Shown: positions 46,988 to 57,122, counted from the first letter of the stretch. The stretch is 64,000 nucleotides of DNA from Pleionea sediminis (GCF_007570825.1 NZ_SUNB01000001.1:1736001-1800000), one strand, 5' to 3'. Made by a program: numbers and translations. The notes: generated by a model from the letters alone, not told the origin.

Positions 46988-47806
46988 ATGCTGAATTATC
47001 TAGAGTTTAACTCTTCGCTGAAAAACAATCTCAAATATCTAATTCCGGATGGAGTTAGAGAAAAAATTCACCCAAGACGATTTCAGTGTTTTTCAATTGG
47101 AGCTCCAAAATCTGGAACAACGTCTATAGCTGGGATGTTTAATAAGAATTTTCGAGCATCGCATGAACCAGAAAGACGCTCAATAATATATTCTATTCAA
47201 GAACACTACAATAAAAATATTTCCGATGACGACTTTATTCATAAGTTAAGAAAGAGAGATAAGAGAGTTTGGCTAGAAATTGAGTCTAACTGTTTTTTAG
47301 GATACAGAATCGATTTACTTTACAGAGCTTTCCCTGGGGCAAAGTTTATTATGTCGGTTAGATCGCCTCGCTCTTGGCTAGACTCGATGATGAATCATAC
47401 AATCAATTACCCTCCATCTAGTGAAGATGTAATTAAAATATGGCACTCCATATTTTTTAGACATTCTGAATTTGAGTACACTAAGTTTGATCACTTATTA
47501 AAGGACTATAATGTCTATCCGATAGAATCGTATTTGCGATTCTGGGCTAAATCGATCGAAGATACTCTAAATACAATACCTAGAGAGCAGTTGTTAATAG
47601 TTGATACTTTAAATTTTGACGATAGTATTAATAATGTCGTGAAGTTTCTTGATATTCAACGAAGTGATTTAGACTTTTGCTCAAGTCACTTGAATAAAGC
47701 ACCTGAAAAATATCATTTATTAGAAAAAATAGATGACTGCTATTTAAGAGAAGTAATAGATAATATATGTACTCCGATACAGTATAAATTAAATAGCATT
47801 AATTAA
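46988..47806 (+). CDS. Sulfotransferase family protein
   Basis: A 272-residue protein with the 5'-phosphosulfate loop GAPKSGTTSIAGMF near residue 40 and the 3'-phosphate segment MSVRSPRSWLDSMM, together the signature of PAPS-dependent sulfotransferases. It is probably cytosolic and could add sulfate to a glycan or an amino-acid-containing intermediate made by the neighbouring genes. The ribosome site AAAGGA is close before the ATG. Its last 8 bases overlap the end of the convergent acyltransferase gene. Confidence 0.88.
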   Translation: MLNYLEFNSSLKNNLKYLIPDGVREKIHPRRFQCFSIGAPKSGTTSIAGMFNKNFRASHEPERRSIIYSIQEHYNKNISDDDFIHKLRKRDKRVWLEIESNCFLGYRIDLLYRAFPGAKFIMSVRSPRSWLDSMMNHTINYPPSSEDVIKIWHSIFFRHSEFEYTKFDHLLKDYNVYPIESYLRFWAKSIEDTLNTIPREQLLIVDTLNFDDSINNVVKFLDIQRSDLDFCSSHLNKAPEKYHLLEKIDDCYLREVIDNICTPIQYKLNSIN

Positions 47807-48935
47807 ATTTGTCTTTAAATTTTAATATTGGATGTTCGAAAAGAGCCCATGATAGTCTTGCTAATATATACATAATCAAAACAAGTGCAAAATAATGACT
47901 GAAAATAGTTATTAAAGTTTCTATCCAAGAATAATTTTGAAATGACTGATTCCAATATCCTAACCAAACGACAACGATTGGTAGGTGAAATAAGTACATA
48001 GCATAACTTACTTTACCAATAGACTTTATGGGTGAGAACTCTAAACATCTTATAATGATGTTCTGGTCACTTTGAGACTGACTTATAAGTAATATCAAGC
48101 AGCCAAATAATAATGCAACCGTAGTTTGATTGAGCATTCCTATACCTAAGGCCACTGAAGTGAAATTACTAAATAGGGCAATTTGAGCTAAAATAATCAG
48201 AGTGAATGCTATAGTACCAACCTGAGAGATTTTAATTAGTATATCTGTTTTTTTCTCACTAACATAAATGCCAATAAGCGAGCCGATAGCTATGGCGTCC
48301 CATCTTGCGAAAGTAAAGTTATAAGCCGCACTTTTACCAATGTTTTCAATATTGAAGAAATCTGGCATTTGAGTGAATAAGAATGTTCGGATAATCGGAG
48401 CTGATACGATCATAAAAACACAAATTAGCTTTAATGTACTATTTCTAAAAAAAAGTACACAAAGTGGCCAGATTAAATAATATTGTTCCTCTATCGCCAG
48501 AGACCAAAGTGGTGCCAATGCTCCCTGTTCACTAAATGGTCTAATCCAATTTTGAAGGTATAACCAGTACCAGAGTTGATCGCTTTTAGAATTGGCTAGC
48601 CATTCTGGCATAAATCCAAGTAAAGGAATCAACACAAAAAAGATTATAAGGGCCAAATAGTAGACAGGAAAAATGCGCAAACTTCGTCGAATATAGAAGT
48701 TTTTCAAAAAGCCGGGCTTGAATTGATCTTTCAATAATATTTGCGTGATCAAAAAACCAGAGATAACAAAAAATAGCTGAACGCCTACCCAGCCCATATT
48801 GGTTATTAAATTAAAAGGCTTCTGTATGGCGCTTGTTACAGGCCAGTTTAGACTTGATGATATATGTCCAAACATGACCCATAAAATGGCTACTGCTCTC
48901 AGTCCATCGAGACCTTTAATATATCCTTGATGCAT
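47799..48935 (-). CDS. Acyltransferase 3 family membrane protein
   Basis: A 378-residue protein with ten or more membrane segments. The acyltransferase-3 hallmarks are GLDGLRAVAILWVMFGH at the start, with the catalytic His, and FFVISGFLITQILL, RRSLRIFPVYYLAL and SLAIEEQYYLIWPL further on. Such proteins O-acetylate surface polysaccharides from acetyl-CoA. It runs opposite to the surrounding cluster, overlapping the end of the sulfotransferase gene, and is preceded by a methyltransferase-like lipoprotein gene with 12 bp between, so these two form a short operon. Confidence 0.93.
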   Translation of the reverse strand: MHQGYIKGLDGLRAVAILWVMFGHISSSLNWPVTSAIQKPFNLITNMGWVGVQLFFVISGFLITQILLKDQFKPGFLKNFYIRRSLRIFPVYYLALIIFFVLIPLLGFMPEWLANSKSDQLWYWLYLQNWIRPFSEQGALAPLWSLAIEEQYYLIWPLCVLFFRNSTLKLICVFMIVSAPIIRTFLFTQMPDFFNIENIGKSAAYNFTFARWDAIAIGSLIGIYVSEKKTDILIKISQVGTIAFTLIILAQIALFSNFTSVALGIGMLNQTTVALLFGCLILLISQSQSDQNIIIRCLEFSPIKSIGKVSYAMYLFHLPIVVVWLGYWNQSFQNYSWIETLITIFSHYFALVLIMYILARLSWALFEHPILKFKDKFN

Positions 48936-48947
48936 AAGTGTTAAATA

Positions 48948-49706
48948 CTACTTTGATTTTTCAAATAATAATACGAATCGGTCAGTTTTATTTCGAACTT
49001 TTGATTCCCAAATATTCATTGTTTTGTCATCACTTTCAACTTTTAATGCTTCGGACTGGTCGATTAAAACAAAGCCGTTAGACTTGAATACATCCTTCAC
49101 AAAGTTTTCGTCTATGCGATGCGTTTTTGAGGTTAATGATATTTCACTTCCAAGAGGAGCGGAGTGATCGATAACAAGCACACGACCGGTAGCGGATAAG
49201 TTTTCATGAAGTTGTTTAAAGAAATTCTGGATTTTTGAGTCTCTTTGATCTGACTGTTCCGGGACATAAAAATCGTGAAAAACTTTAGATAATAATATTA
49301 AGTCAACTTTTTCTGGGAATTCGAAATTATCTGTCTCGCCAGTAACTGCTTTCACATTTTTCAGTCTATTACCTTCAAGACGCTCGTTAATAGCTGATTT
49401 AATGTCTTCTCTCTCTGCTTTTTTGGGTACATTGTGAAGAAAGACTTGGCCATTGGGTCCTACTAGATATGCCATAAGCTCTGTGTAATACCCCGAACCT
49501 GCCATGAAATCAGCGGCTTTCATTCCTTTTTCTAGTTGTGAGAACTCTAATATAGCAGCTGGTTTTCGCCTAGAATCTTGCTTGGTGTCACTTTTAGGCC
49601 GAGACTGATTGTAGACTGCCTCTTCAAATTCATTCTTTGGTTCTGGTGGCTTATTACAACCGGATAGAGTAAATAAAAGTACCGCGAATAGGCTGATATA
49701 TTTCAT
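48948..49706 (-). CDS. Lipoprotein with a SAM-methyltransferase-like domain
   Basis: A 252-residue protein beginning with a signal sequence and lipobox LSGC (Cys17), followed by a class I methyltransferase-like domain: AADFMAGSGYYTELMAYL (motif I), VDLILLSKVFHDFY and GRVLVIDHSAPLGS. It resembles COG4798-type predicted methyltransferases, which often carry export signals. SAM is not normally available in the periplasm, so either the fold binds something else or localisation is unusual. It is upstream of, and probably co-transcribed with, the acyltransferase gene. Confidence 0.82.
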   Translation of the reverse strand: MKYISLFAVLLFTLSGCNKPPEPKNEFEEAVYNQSRPKSDTKQDSRRKPAAILEFSQLEKGMKAADFMAGSGYYTELMAYLVGPNGQVFLHNVPKKAEREDIKSAINERLEGNRLKNVKAVTGETDNFEFPEKVDLILLSKVFHDFYVPEQSDQRDSKIQNFFKQLHENLSATGRVLVIDHSAPLGSEISLTSKTHRIDENFVKDVFKSNGFVLIDQSEALKVESDDKTMNIWESKVRNKTDRFVLLFEKSK

Positions 49707-50005
49707 GAAATTACCTGTAATCCATTAGTTGGCTCGAAAATATCCTATATTAATTTGAGGCAGCTCACAATATATTGATTATCAATCTTAAAATTTATAT
49801 CAATTGTTTAGAGCCATATTTTTAAACGTTCTCAATGGTATTTAGGATAGCATGCAAGGTCGACAAATACTGTGATGAAATCATGAATGAACTGTGAGAA
49901 AGTCATCATTTTAATTGGATTTCGGGGGTATACTTTCCTAAGTCGATGACTTAAAATTTCATCTCAAAATTGGGAACACGCGTTACAGGACGAACGGGAA
50001 AGCAG
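49707..50005. other. Noncoding promoter region for two divergent polysaccharide units
   Basis: No gene was recognised in these 299 bases. AAGTC-GAT-GACTT (49940-49952) is a small dyad lying 54 bases before the glycosyltransferase start, and a related AAGTCATC occurs at about 49902. It may be a regulator site; no clear promoter boxes were assigned. Confidence 0.4.
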
Positions 50006-51151
50006 ATGTTGGAAGAAAGCTTATTGCTATTATCACTCTTTGGAGTTATCTATAGCTATTTCATATACCCAATTGTGTTAATACTCTTCAAGAAGTTTGG
50101 CAAAAACAACTCGACTTCAAATTCTGAAACGAACCATCCTTTTCCGAAAATTAGCTTTATCATTACAGCTTATAATGAAGAGCAAAACATAAGGCAGAAG
50201 CTAGAAAATACTTTGTCATGTGATTATGGCGGCGAGTTAGAGATATTGGTCGCATCTGACGGCTCATCTGATAAGACAAATCAGTATGTGTCTGAGTTTG
50301 CAAGTCAAGGCGTCCAGCTGGTGAATGTGAAAGAGCGCCTAGGAAAGGAAAACGCGCAAAAGGCTGCCATTGCTCATGCTTCCGGAAATATAATTGTCTT
50401 CTCTGATGTTTCTACACGAATTGAACCGCACGCGATTGAACAAATAGCAACCGCATTTAAAGACCCCTCTGTCGGAGCTGTTTCAAGCGAAGACCGTTTT
50501 ATGTCGCAATCAGGAGAGATTGTGGGAGAAGGTGCTTATGTTAAATATGAAATGTGGCTAAGAGGTCTGGAAAGTCAGGTACACAGTCTGGTCGGGTTGA
50601 GTGGTTCGTTTTTCGCGGCTCGTAAAGAGATTTGTGAGCATTGGGACATCACTGTCCCTAGCGACTTTAATACTGCGCTTAATAGTGTCGAAAAAGGATT
50701 TCGCGCGATTACCGATCCCGAGCTTCTAGGGTTTTATCCCGATATTAAAAATAGCAGTAATGAATACCAAAGAAAGGTAAGAACTGTTATCCGAGGTATT
50801 GCAGCTCTTGCGGAAAAACGACAAGTCTTGAATCCCTTTAAATTTGGCTTCTTCTCATTTCAGGTATTTAGTCATAAAGTAATGCGTTGGATGGTTCCCT
50901 GGTTCATGATTTCGTCCTTATTACTGAACACTCTGCTAATTGGGCAGCATTTTATCTGGTCATTGCTGCTATACGGACAAATTCTATTTTACACTTTGGT
51001 GTTACTTGGGTGGTTGATACCATCACTTCAAAAACTCTCTATTATTAAATTGAGTTTTTTCTTTGTTCAAGTAAATCTTGCGATATTGCATGCGACATTC
51101 ATGTTTTTAAGCGGTAAGCGAATTACTAAATGGGAACCTTCGAAGCGATGA
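50006..51151 (+). CDS. Glycosyltransferase family 2 membrane protein
   Basis: The ATG at 50006 gives 381 residues starting with a membrane segment (LLLLSLFGVIYSYFIYPIVL); a TTG at 49970 would add twelve polar residues. The GT-A domain has FPKISFIITAYNEEQNI, ILVASDGSSDKT and a DVSTRI metal site, with the acceptor region in SLVGLSGSFFAARKE; three C-terminal membrane segments follow. It is typical of processive or lipid-linked glycan assembly. It overlaps the next gene by ATGA, the first of three such tight junctions in a glycosyltransferase operon. Confidence 0.92.
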   Translation: MLEESLLLLSLFGVIYSYFIYPIVLILFKKFGKNNSTSNSETNHPFPKISFIITAYNEEQNIRQKLENTLSCDYGGELEILVASDGSSDKTNQYVSEFASQGVQLVNVKERLGKENAQKAAIAHASGNIIVFSDVSTRIEPHAIEQIATAFKDPSVGAVSSEDRFMSQSGEIVGEGAYVKYEMWLRGLESQVHSLVGLSGSFFAARKEICEHWDITVPSDFNTALNSVEKGFRAITDPELLGFYPDIKNSSNEYQRKVRTVIRGIAALAEKRQVLNPFKFGFFSFQVFSHKVMRWMVPWFMISSLLLNTLLIGQHFIWSLLLYGQILFYTLVLLGWLIPSLQKLSIIKLSFFFVQVNLAILHATFMFLSGKRITKWEPSKR

Positions 51152-52302
51152 GTTCAAAAAAGCTTACGGTTGTACATGTTGTCTCGGGAGATCTTTGGGC
51201 TGGCGCTGAAGTTCAAGTATACACATTGTTAACTGCTCTTCACTCACTTCAATCAATCACTGCTAAAGCAATTGTATTAAATCAGGGGACGTTAGCAAAT
51301 CGTCTAAAAAAGGCAGGTATCGAAGTTGAAGTTATTGAGGAGTCAAAAAACTCAACACTAGAGATATATAAAAAGGTTAAAAATACTTTAACTCATTGGA
51401 AACCCGATGTTGTACATACTCATCGAGAAAAAGAAAATATAATCGGCAGCTTTGCAGCTAAAGCAATCAATGCACTTTCAGTGAGAACAATGCATGGTGC
51501 TCCTGAGCATAAATTTAACTGGAAAAAACCTCATAAACTTATCATTCGAGCACTTGACCGTTTTTGTGCTAAGCAAATACAGCAAAAATGCATTTCTGTC
51601 TCTACTGAATTAGCCACTTATGCAAAAAAGTTTGCAGGTGAGAAGCACGTTGTCACCATTGAAAACGCGATTGATGCTACTGAGTTAAAAAAGTATGTCT
51701 CAGAGACAAATGATAAGTTAATTAGCCAGCCAATAAAACTCGGTATTGTTGGACGTTTAGTTCCAATAAAACGAATTGATCGATGCATTAATGCGATTAA
51801 GAGCTTGATTGATAAAGGATATCCTGTCCAGTGTGAAATCATCGGAGATGGACCTTTAAGATCAACTCTTGAACTTCTCGTGAAAGAAAAAAAAATGTCA
51901 CATAACATCTTTTTTCGAGGACATTGTGAAAACGTACATCGGTTGATCGCTAATTTGGATGCTTTAATTATTTGTTCTGATCACGAAGGATTGCCAATGG
52001 TGTTGCTTGAAGCTATGTATCTGGGGGTGCCCGTGATTGCTAGTGCGGTTGGTGCGATTCCATCGGTTCTATCTGATGGTGCTTGCGGTGAACTTGTCGA
52101 AGATTTAACTGAAACAGGGTTTTCTATCGCCTTGGGTAAAGTCATTGAATCCCCTGAAAAGTCGAGACATAAAGCGCAACTCGCACATGCGCGAATTGTT
52201 AAACACTATTCAGCAGAAGATAATGCACGAAAATATGTAAGTTTGTATCGTTCTCTTGGGCAACCGCGAGTACAGGATAATTGTGAGTTAAATCGACAAT
52301 GA
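51148..52302 (+). CDS. Glycosyltransferase family 4
   Basis: A 384-residue GT-B enzyme. The ATG at 51148 overlaps the preceding stop codon (ATGA) and starts MSSKKLTVVHVVSGDLWAGAE; an ATG at 51130 lies inside the previous gene. Donor-site pieces are IKLGIVGRLVPIKRID, IIGDGPLRSTL and SDHEGLPMVLLEAMYLGVPVIAS, the E-x7-E motif of retaining GT4 enzymes. It adds a sugar at the cytoplasmic face during repeat-unit assembly. Donor and acceptor sugars are unknown. Confidence 0.93.
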   Translation: MSSKKLTVVHVVSGDLWAGAEVQVYTLLTALHSLQSITAKAIVLNQGTLANRLKKAGIEVEVIEESKNSTLEIYKKVKNTLTHWKPDVVHTHREKENIIGSFAAKAINALSVRTMHGAPEHKFNWKKPHKLIIRALDRFCAKQIQQKCISVSTELATYAKKFAGEKHVVTIENAIDATELKKYVSETNDKLISQPIKLGIVGRLVPIKRIDRCINAIKSLIDKGYPVQCEIIGDGPLRSTLELLVKEKKMSHNIFFRGHCENVHRLIANLDALIICSDHEGLPMVLLEAMYLGVPVIASAVGAIPSVLSDGACGELVEDLTETGFSIALGKVIESPEKSRHKAQLAHARIVKHYSAEDNARKYVSLYRSLGQPRVQDNCELNRQ

Positions 52303-53369
52303 AAGTCGCGCAGTTTATTGATACCAAATCGGTAGGTGGAGCAGAGACGATGATGTTTCGCCTAACCTTAGCTATGCATCAAAAAAATATCGATGTCGTC
52401 TTGCTTCATATGGGTAATAATTATCTAGTTAATCTATGTAATAAACATGGAATTCCGCATGAAGAGGTTCCATTTCAACATTTATACCAATCGATTTTTA
52501 CGGCGCAATTCTTTTCACTCAAGTTTGCAAAATATCTCGAAGAGAAGAAAATTGATGTTCTACATACCCATTTATACGGACCTGTGACAGGTACTTTTCT
52601 AGGAGCTTTTACAAAAAAAATAAAACACATTGCAACTTTGCATGATGTTTACCTAGTGCAGCAGCGTTTCGGGCGAGGGTTTTTGTTAGGTTTGGCAAGC
52701 AAGCTTCGTACTAAACTGATATCAGTTTCTAAAGATATGGCGCTTTTTTATGATAACTACATTCCTTTAAAAGCCAACATAAAAACTATCTATAACGGTA
52801 TTGCTATTCCTGAAAATCAAATCAATAAGAGAAATGAGAGTAAAACAATAACGCTTATATCTGTTGGCAGGTTGGTAGCATTAAAGCGTCCTAAGCAATT
52901 AGTTGTAGCGTTAGAGCGAGTTATTAAAAGTAATAATGTTGTATTAAAGTTTGTCGGAGATGGGCCTGAGTTTGAATCGTTAAAGAAATTAGTCTCTAAG
53001 CTCGGATTGACGGAGAAAGTCGAGCTTCTTGGGCATCGAGATGATGTTCAAGAGTTACTAAATGCTGCAGACATCTTTTTACTCAATTCTGAAACCGAAG
53101 GGTTATCTTGTAGTATTATTGAGGCGATGGCTTCATCCTTACCCTGTATTGTTTCTGATGTTGGTGGAAATCGAGAACTTATTAAATCTGATGTCAACGG
53201 TTATCTGTACCAAAAAGACGATATTCAAGAGCTGTCAGATAGGGTCGTCAAACTTATTAAAAATAATGAGCTAAGAATTAAAATGGGAGAACAGAGCTTT
53301 CAGAAAGCAAGAAATATGTTCTCCATAGAAAAAATGACAGAAGACTATTTGTCGCTCTATCAGCGTTAG
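52299..53369 (+). CDS. Glycosyltransferase family 4
   Basis: A 356-residue GT-B enzyme overlapping the previous gene by 4 bp. N-terminal KSVGGAETMMFRL is the typical GGAE acceptor loop; TLISVGRLVALKRPK, KFVGDGPEFESL and NSETEGLSCSIIEAMASSLPCIVSD form the donor site. It is probably the second sugar-adding step after its neighbour; the two share the same general architecture but are not near-identical copies. Confidence 0.93.
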   Translation: MKVAQFIDTKSVGGAETMMFRLTLAMHQKNIDVVLLHMGNNYLVNLCNKHGIPHEEVPFQHLYQSIFTAQFFSLKFAKYLEEKKIDVLHTHLYGPVTGTFLGAFTKKIKHIATLHDVYLVQQRFGRGFLLGLASKLRTKLISVSKDMALFYDNYIPLKANIKTIYNGIAIPENQINKRNESKTITLISVGRLVALKRPKQLVVALERVIKSNNVVLKFVGDGPEFESLKKLVSKLGLTEKVELLGHRDDVQELLNAADIFLLNSETEGLSCSIIEAMASSLPCIVSDVGGNRELIKSDVNGYLYQKDDIQELSDRVVKLIKNNELRIKMGEQSFQKARNMFSIEKMTEDYLSLYQR

Positions 53370-53381
53370 GATTATTCATTT

Positions 53382-54605
53382 ATGAAAATACTTTGGTTAT
53401 CTCACTTTATTCCTTATCCACCTAAAGGTGGCGTTTTGCAAAGGGGATATCATTTAGTTAAAGAGACAGCAAAGCATCACGAGTTACATTTACTTGCTTT
53501 CAACCAGAAAGCACTATTGAAGCCTCTATTCTCATCTGTCGAAGAAGGTGTGCGACAATCGAAAGAGCATTTATCGGATTACTGCAAATCGATAACGCTT
53601 GTTGATCTGCCCGCGGACAATCATCGTTTTTCCAAGTATTGGATTGCTTTGAAAAGTCTTATAACGGCACCTTATACGATGAACTGGTTATTTAGTAAAG
53701 AGTACGGACAAGCAATAATAGAAATTTTAGCGAAAGAAAAATTCGATTACATACATTTTGATACGATAAGCCTTGCTCCATTTAAAAAATATTGTGGTGA
53801 TATACCGACATCGTTAGATCATCATAATATTGAGTCACATATGCTTCTTAGACGCGCACAAAAAGAATCTAATCTCCTAAAGAAAATGTATTACTATCAG
53901 GAGGGCGTGCGTTTAGAAAAATATGAAAAAATGTATTGTCCTCAGTTTAACTTTAACTTCACCTGCTCTGATGTTGATACTCAAAGACTGAAGGACATTT
54001 CACCAAAAAGTAAAGTCTTTACTATTCCAAATGGCGTTGATGTCAATTTCTTTAAGCCAAACAAAGAAGTTCCGAAAGAGAAGAGGTTGATATTTATTGG
54101 CCGCCTAAATTGGTATCCCAATACAGAAGCTATTCGGTTTATCGTTAAAGAAATCTGGCCAAGAATCAAAGATCTCGATTCTGAGCTTGTATTTGATATT
54201 GTAGGTGCCAATCCTCCTGATGACGTTGTTGCATTGGCAGAGCAAGAAGAGCGGCTGAATGTTCATGGATTTGTCGATGACATTAGTTACTTTTTCGATA
54301 GCGCCATCGCATATATTTGTCCTATAAAAGATGGTGGTGGTACCAAGTTAAAGATCTTGGATGCTTTAGCCAGTGCAAATGCAATAATTGCGGACCCTAT
54401 AGCCTGTGAAGGTATTGATGTAACGGCAGAAGAAAATGTCCTATTTGCTGTTACTGGTGATGAATATGCGGCTCAAATTAAACGTGTATTGGATGATGAA
54501 ACGGTGCGTACTAAATTAGAAGAAAATGCACGTCAATTAGCTGAAAAGAAGTATGCATTTGAGTCAATTGGTAAAGCTTTGTCTGATTTATTTAATACAT
54601 ACTAA
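53382..54605 (+). CDS. Glycosyltransferase of the XrtA/PEP-CTERM-associated type (TIGR03087-like)
   Basis: A 407-residue GT-B enzyme. The opening LWLSHFIPYPPKGGVLQRGYHL, the segment SLDHHNIESHMLLRRA, IPNGVDVNFF and the donor part LIFIGRLNWYPNTEAIRFI then CPIKDGGGTKLKILDALA match the glycosyltransferase that accompanies exosortase-type exopolysaccharide loci (TIGR03087, from memory). It lies 12 bp after the previous glycosyltransferase and continues the operon. Confidence 0.88.
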   Translation: MKILWLSHFIPYPPKGGVLQRGYHLVKETAKHHELHLLAFNQKALLKPLFSSVEEGVRQSKEHLSDYCKSITLVDLPADNHRFSKYWIALKSLITAPYTMNWLFSKEYGQAIIEILAKEKFDYIHFDTISLAPFKKYCGDIPTSLDHHNIESHMLLRRAQKESNLLKKMYYYQEGVRLEKYEKMYCPQFNFNFTCSDVDTQRLKDISPKSKVFTIPNGVDVNFFKPNKEVPKEKRLIFIGRLNWYPNTEAIRFIVKEIWPRIKDLDSELVFDIVGANPPDDVVALAEQEERLNVHGFVDDISYFFDSAIAYICPIKDGGGTKLKILDALASANAIIADPIACEGIDVTAEENVLFAVTGDEYAAQIKRVLDDETVRTKLEENARQLAEKKYAFESIGKALSDLFNTY

Positions 54606-54626
54606 TCGTAAGAGTATAACGAGTAT

Positions 54627-55649
54627 ATGAGAGCTGCCAAAATACTAATTTACTTTTTAGCAAAGTTTACCGGAGTGTTCTTTGTGTTTCGTAAGCTGAC
54701 GTCAAGCAAGCTTAGGATACTCTGTTATCATGGCGTTTCGCTGGATAAAGAACACGAGTTCTTTGATAAGCTTTTTATCACTCGTAATACTTTCGAAAAA
54801 AGAATGAAATATCTTAAAAGCGCAAGATATCCGGTAATCACTTTAGATGAAGGCGTAAAAAATCTTAAGAGAGAATCCTACCCCGATTGTGCGACAGTGA
54901 TAACTTTTGATGATGGCTGGTCAGGAGTCTATTCGGAAATTTCTGAGTTTATGTATTCACAGAACCTTCCATGGACACTGTATCTTTCTACGTATTATGT
55001 CGATAAACAAACTCAGGTTTTTAATATTGTTTTTCAGTATTTACTTGGTGTAACGAGTGAATCAAGCACAAAATTTGAATTTACTAAGCTGAATGAAACG
55101 AAAGATTACGATTTATCAACAGATGCCAGTCGAAGTTTGTTTTATGACGATGTTTATAATTATGCTAATAACCACTGTAACGCAAAAGAAAGACAGCAGC
55201 TTCTCGTTGACTTAATGTCTTTGCTTAAAGTAGATGCTAAATGGATTTTTGATAACAGTTGCTTCAAATACGTGACAATTCAAGAATGCCAGGAATTAGT
55301 AAAGCGTGGTGTCGCAATTGAGCTTCATACTCATCGGCATACTTTTCCTCCAGATAACATTGATAAATCGAAATTAGAAATATTAGAGAATCGCAAGCGA
55401 ATCATTGATATTGTGGGTGAAAATACTCATCACTTTTGTTATCCAAGTGGAGTGTATGCAGAAGCTCAATTCGAAATGATGCGTTCGATTGATGTGCATT
55501 CAGCAACAACTGTTAAAGCGGGACTAAACGATTCATCGGTTAATGTATATGAGCTTAATCGGTTTTTAGACAGTGAATCTATTAAACAGATAGAATTTGA
55601 AGCTGAAATGTGTGGCTTTGCAACTTTTATCCGAAAAGTTTTACGTTAA
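54627..55649 (+). CDS. Polysaccharide deacetylase family protein
   Basis: A 340-residue protein with a NodB-homology domain. The catalytic and metal-binding pieces are RILCYHGVS, VITFDDGWSG (the Asp pair), ELHTHRHTFP (metal His pair) and HFCYPSGVY. The N-terminal hydrophobic stretch may anchor it in the membrane. It would remove N-acetyl groups from the glycan, or, as in several exosortase loci, act in a similar modification. It is in the glycosyltransferase operon. Confidence 0.9.
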   Translation: MRAAKILIYFLAKFTGVFFVFRKLTSSKLRILCYHGVSLDKEHEFFDKLFITRNTFEKRMKYLKSARYPVITLDEGVKNLKRESYPDCATVITFDDGWSGVYSEISEFMYSQNLPWTLYLSTYYVDKQTQVFNIVFQYLLGVTSESSTKFEFTKLNETKDYDLSTDASRSLFYDDVYNYANNHCNAKERQQLLVDLMSLLKVDAKWIFDNSCFKYVTIQECQELVKRGVAIELHTHRHTFPPDNIDKSKLEILENRKRIIDIVGENTHHFCYPSGVYAEAQFEMMRSIDVHSATTVKAGLNDSSVNVYELNRFLDSESIKQIEFEAEMCGFATFIRKVLR

Positions 55650-55664
55650 TAAGTGACTACTTGA

Positions 55665-57119
55665 ATGCTTTTCAATTCCATAGACTTCCTAATCTTTCTG
55701 CCAATAGTTTTTGCTCTTTATTGGCTTGCATCGAGTAAAAACATTCGACTGCAAAATATTATCTTAATCATTGCTAGTTACGTATTTTATGGCTGGTGGG
55801 ATTGGAGATTTCTATCATTAATATTAATCAGTACCGTTGTTGATTACACGATTGGACGGTTTTTAGATAAAACTCATAATCAAACGGGTCGACGACTACT
55901 TTTATTTACCAGTATTACGGTTAACCTCGGCTTATTAGGATTTTTTAAGTATTACAACTTCTTTGTTGATAGTTTCGTTCAAGCATTTACATTCTTCGGC
56001 TTCGAGCTGTCGACACGTGGGCTTGATATCATTCTTCCAGTAGGTATTAGCTTTTATACTTTTCAAACATTAAGTTATACAATAGATATATATCGAAGAA
56101 AATTACATGCTGATCGTGAGTTCTTATCAGTGTGCGCTTTTGTTAGCTTTTTCCCACAATTAGTTGCCGGTCCTATTGAAAGAGCGACCCACCTTTTGCA
56201 TCAATTCGATGTTGAACGAAAGTTCAGCTATACCCACGCAGTGGATGGTATGCGACAAATCTTGTGGGGATTTTTCAAGAAAATTGTCATCGCAGACAAT
56301 TGTGCTATTTATGCTAATATGATTTTTAATGGGTCTGCTGATTTATCCGGTGGAGTCTTGCTTTTAGGCGCAATCTTTTTTGCTTTTCAAATTTATGGTG
56401 ACTTTTCAGGTTACTCAGATATAGCAATCGGTACAGCGCGATTGTTTGGCTTTGAGTTACGAAGAAACTTTGCTTATCCATATTTTTCTCGTGATATTTC
56501 AGAGTTTTGGAGACGTTGGCATATTTCTCTTTCCAGTTGGTTTAGGGATTACGTATACATTCCGCTTGGTGGGAGCCGAGTTGGACAAGCAAAAAAAATA
56601 AGAAATGTGTTTGTTATCTTTTTGGTATCCGGCTTCTGGCACGGTGCTAACTGGACCTTTATTATTTGGGGGGCACTACATGCTTTATACTACATTCCTA
56701 TTTTGTTAGCTGATAAAAATCGAGAGTACATCGAAATTGTGGCGAAAGATAAGCTATTACCAACATTTAAGGAGTTTACTCAAATGTCTATTACGTTTTT
56801 ATTGGTGGTACTAGCCTGGGTGTTTTTTAGGGCTGAGAATATGACGCATGCAATAAGCTATTTATCGACAATATTTTCGGTTAAGTTGTTTGATCCATTT
56901 GTGATGGATCAATTTTATCAAGCTATGGGAACTTTATTACTAGTATCGGCATTTATGTGTGTTGAATGGTTAGGAAGAGATAGAGATCATCCTCTGGCCA
57001 AAGTTGATGTTATCTCGAGTCGCTCCATAAGATGGATTGTATATTTGGGTGTTATGTTGTCTATTTATATGTTCGGTAATTACTCATCGTCCCTAGAATT
57101 TATTTACTTTCAGTTTTAA
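55665..57119 (+). CDS. MBOAT O-acyltransferase, AlgI-like
   Basis: A 484-residue membrane protein starting MLFNSIDFLIFLPIVFALYW and having about 11 membrane segments. The MBOAT signatures are FPQLVAGPIERATHLLHQF, YGDFSGYSDIAIGTARLFGF, EFWRRWHISLSSWFRDYVYIPLGG and the catalytic His in SGFWHGANWTF. It passes acetyl groups across the inner membrane to a periplasmic partner, here the SGNH-type protein encoded 3 bp downstream. Confidence 0.95.
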   Translation: MLFNSIDFLIFLPIVFALYWLASSKNIRLQNIILIIASYVFYGWWDWRFLSLILISTVVDYTIGRFLDKTHNQTGRRLLLFTSITVNLGLLGFFKYYNFFVDSFVQAFTFFGFELSTRGLDIILPVGISFYTFQTLSYTIDIYRRKLHADREFLSVCAFVSFFPQLVAGPIERATHLLHQFDVERKFSYTHAVDGMRQILWGFFKKIVIADNCAIYANMIFNGSADLSGGVLLLGAIFFAFQIYGDFSGYSDIAIGTARLFGFELRRNFAYPYFSRDISEFWRRWHISLSSWFRDYVYIPLGGSRVGQAKKIRNVFVIFLVSGFWHGANWTFIIWGALHALYYIPILLADKNREYIEIVAKDKLLPTFKEFTQMSITFLLVVLAWVFFRAENMTHAISYLSTIFSVKLFDPFVMDQFYQAMGTLLLVSAFMCVEWLGRDRDHPLAKVDVISSRSIRWIVYLGVMLSIYMFGNYSSSLEFIYFQF

Positions 57120-57122
57120 ATT

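Noticed and set aside
51148-53369. Recent tandem duplication of the two GT4 genes
   Set aside because: They share fold and motifs but the sequences differ throughout, so any duplication is ancient.
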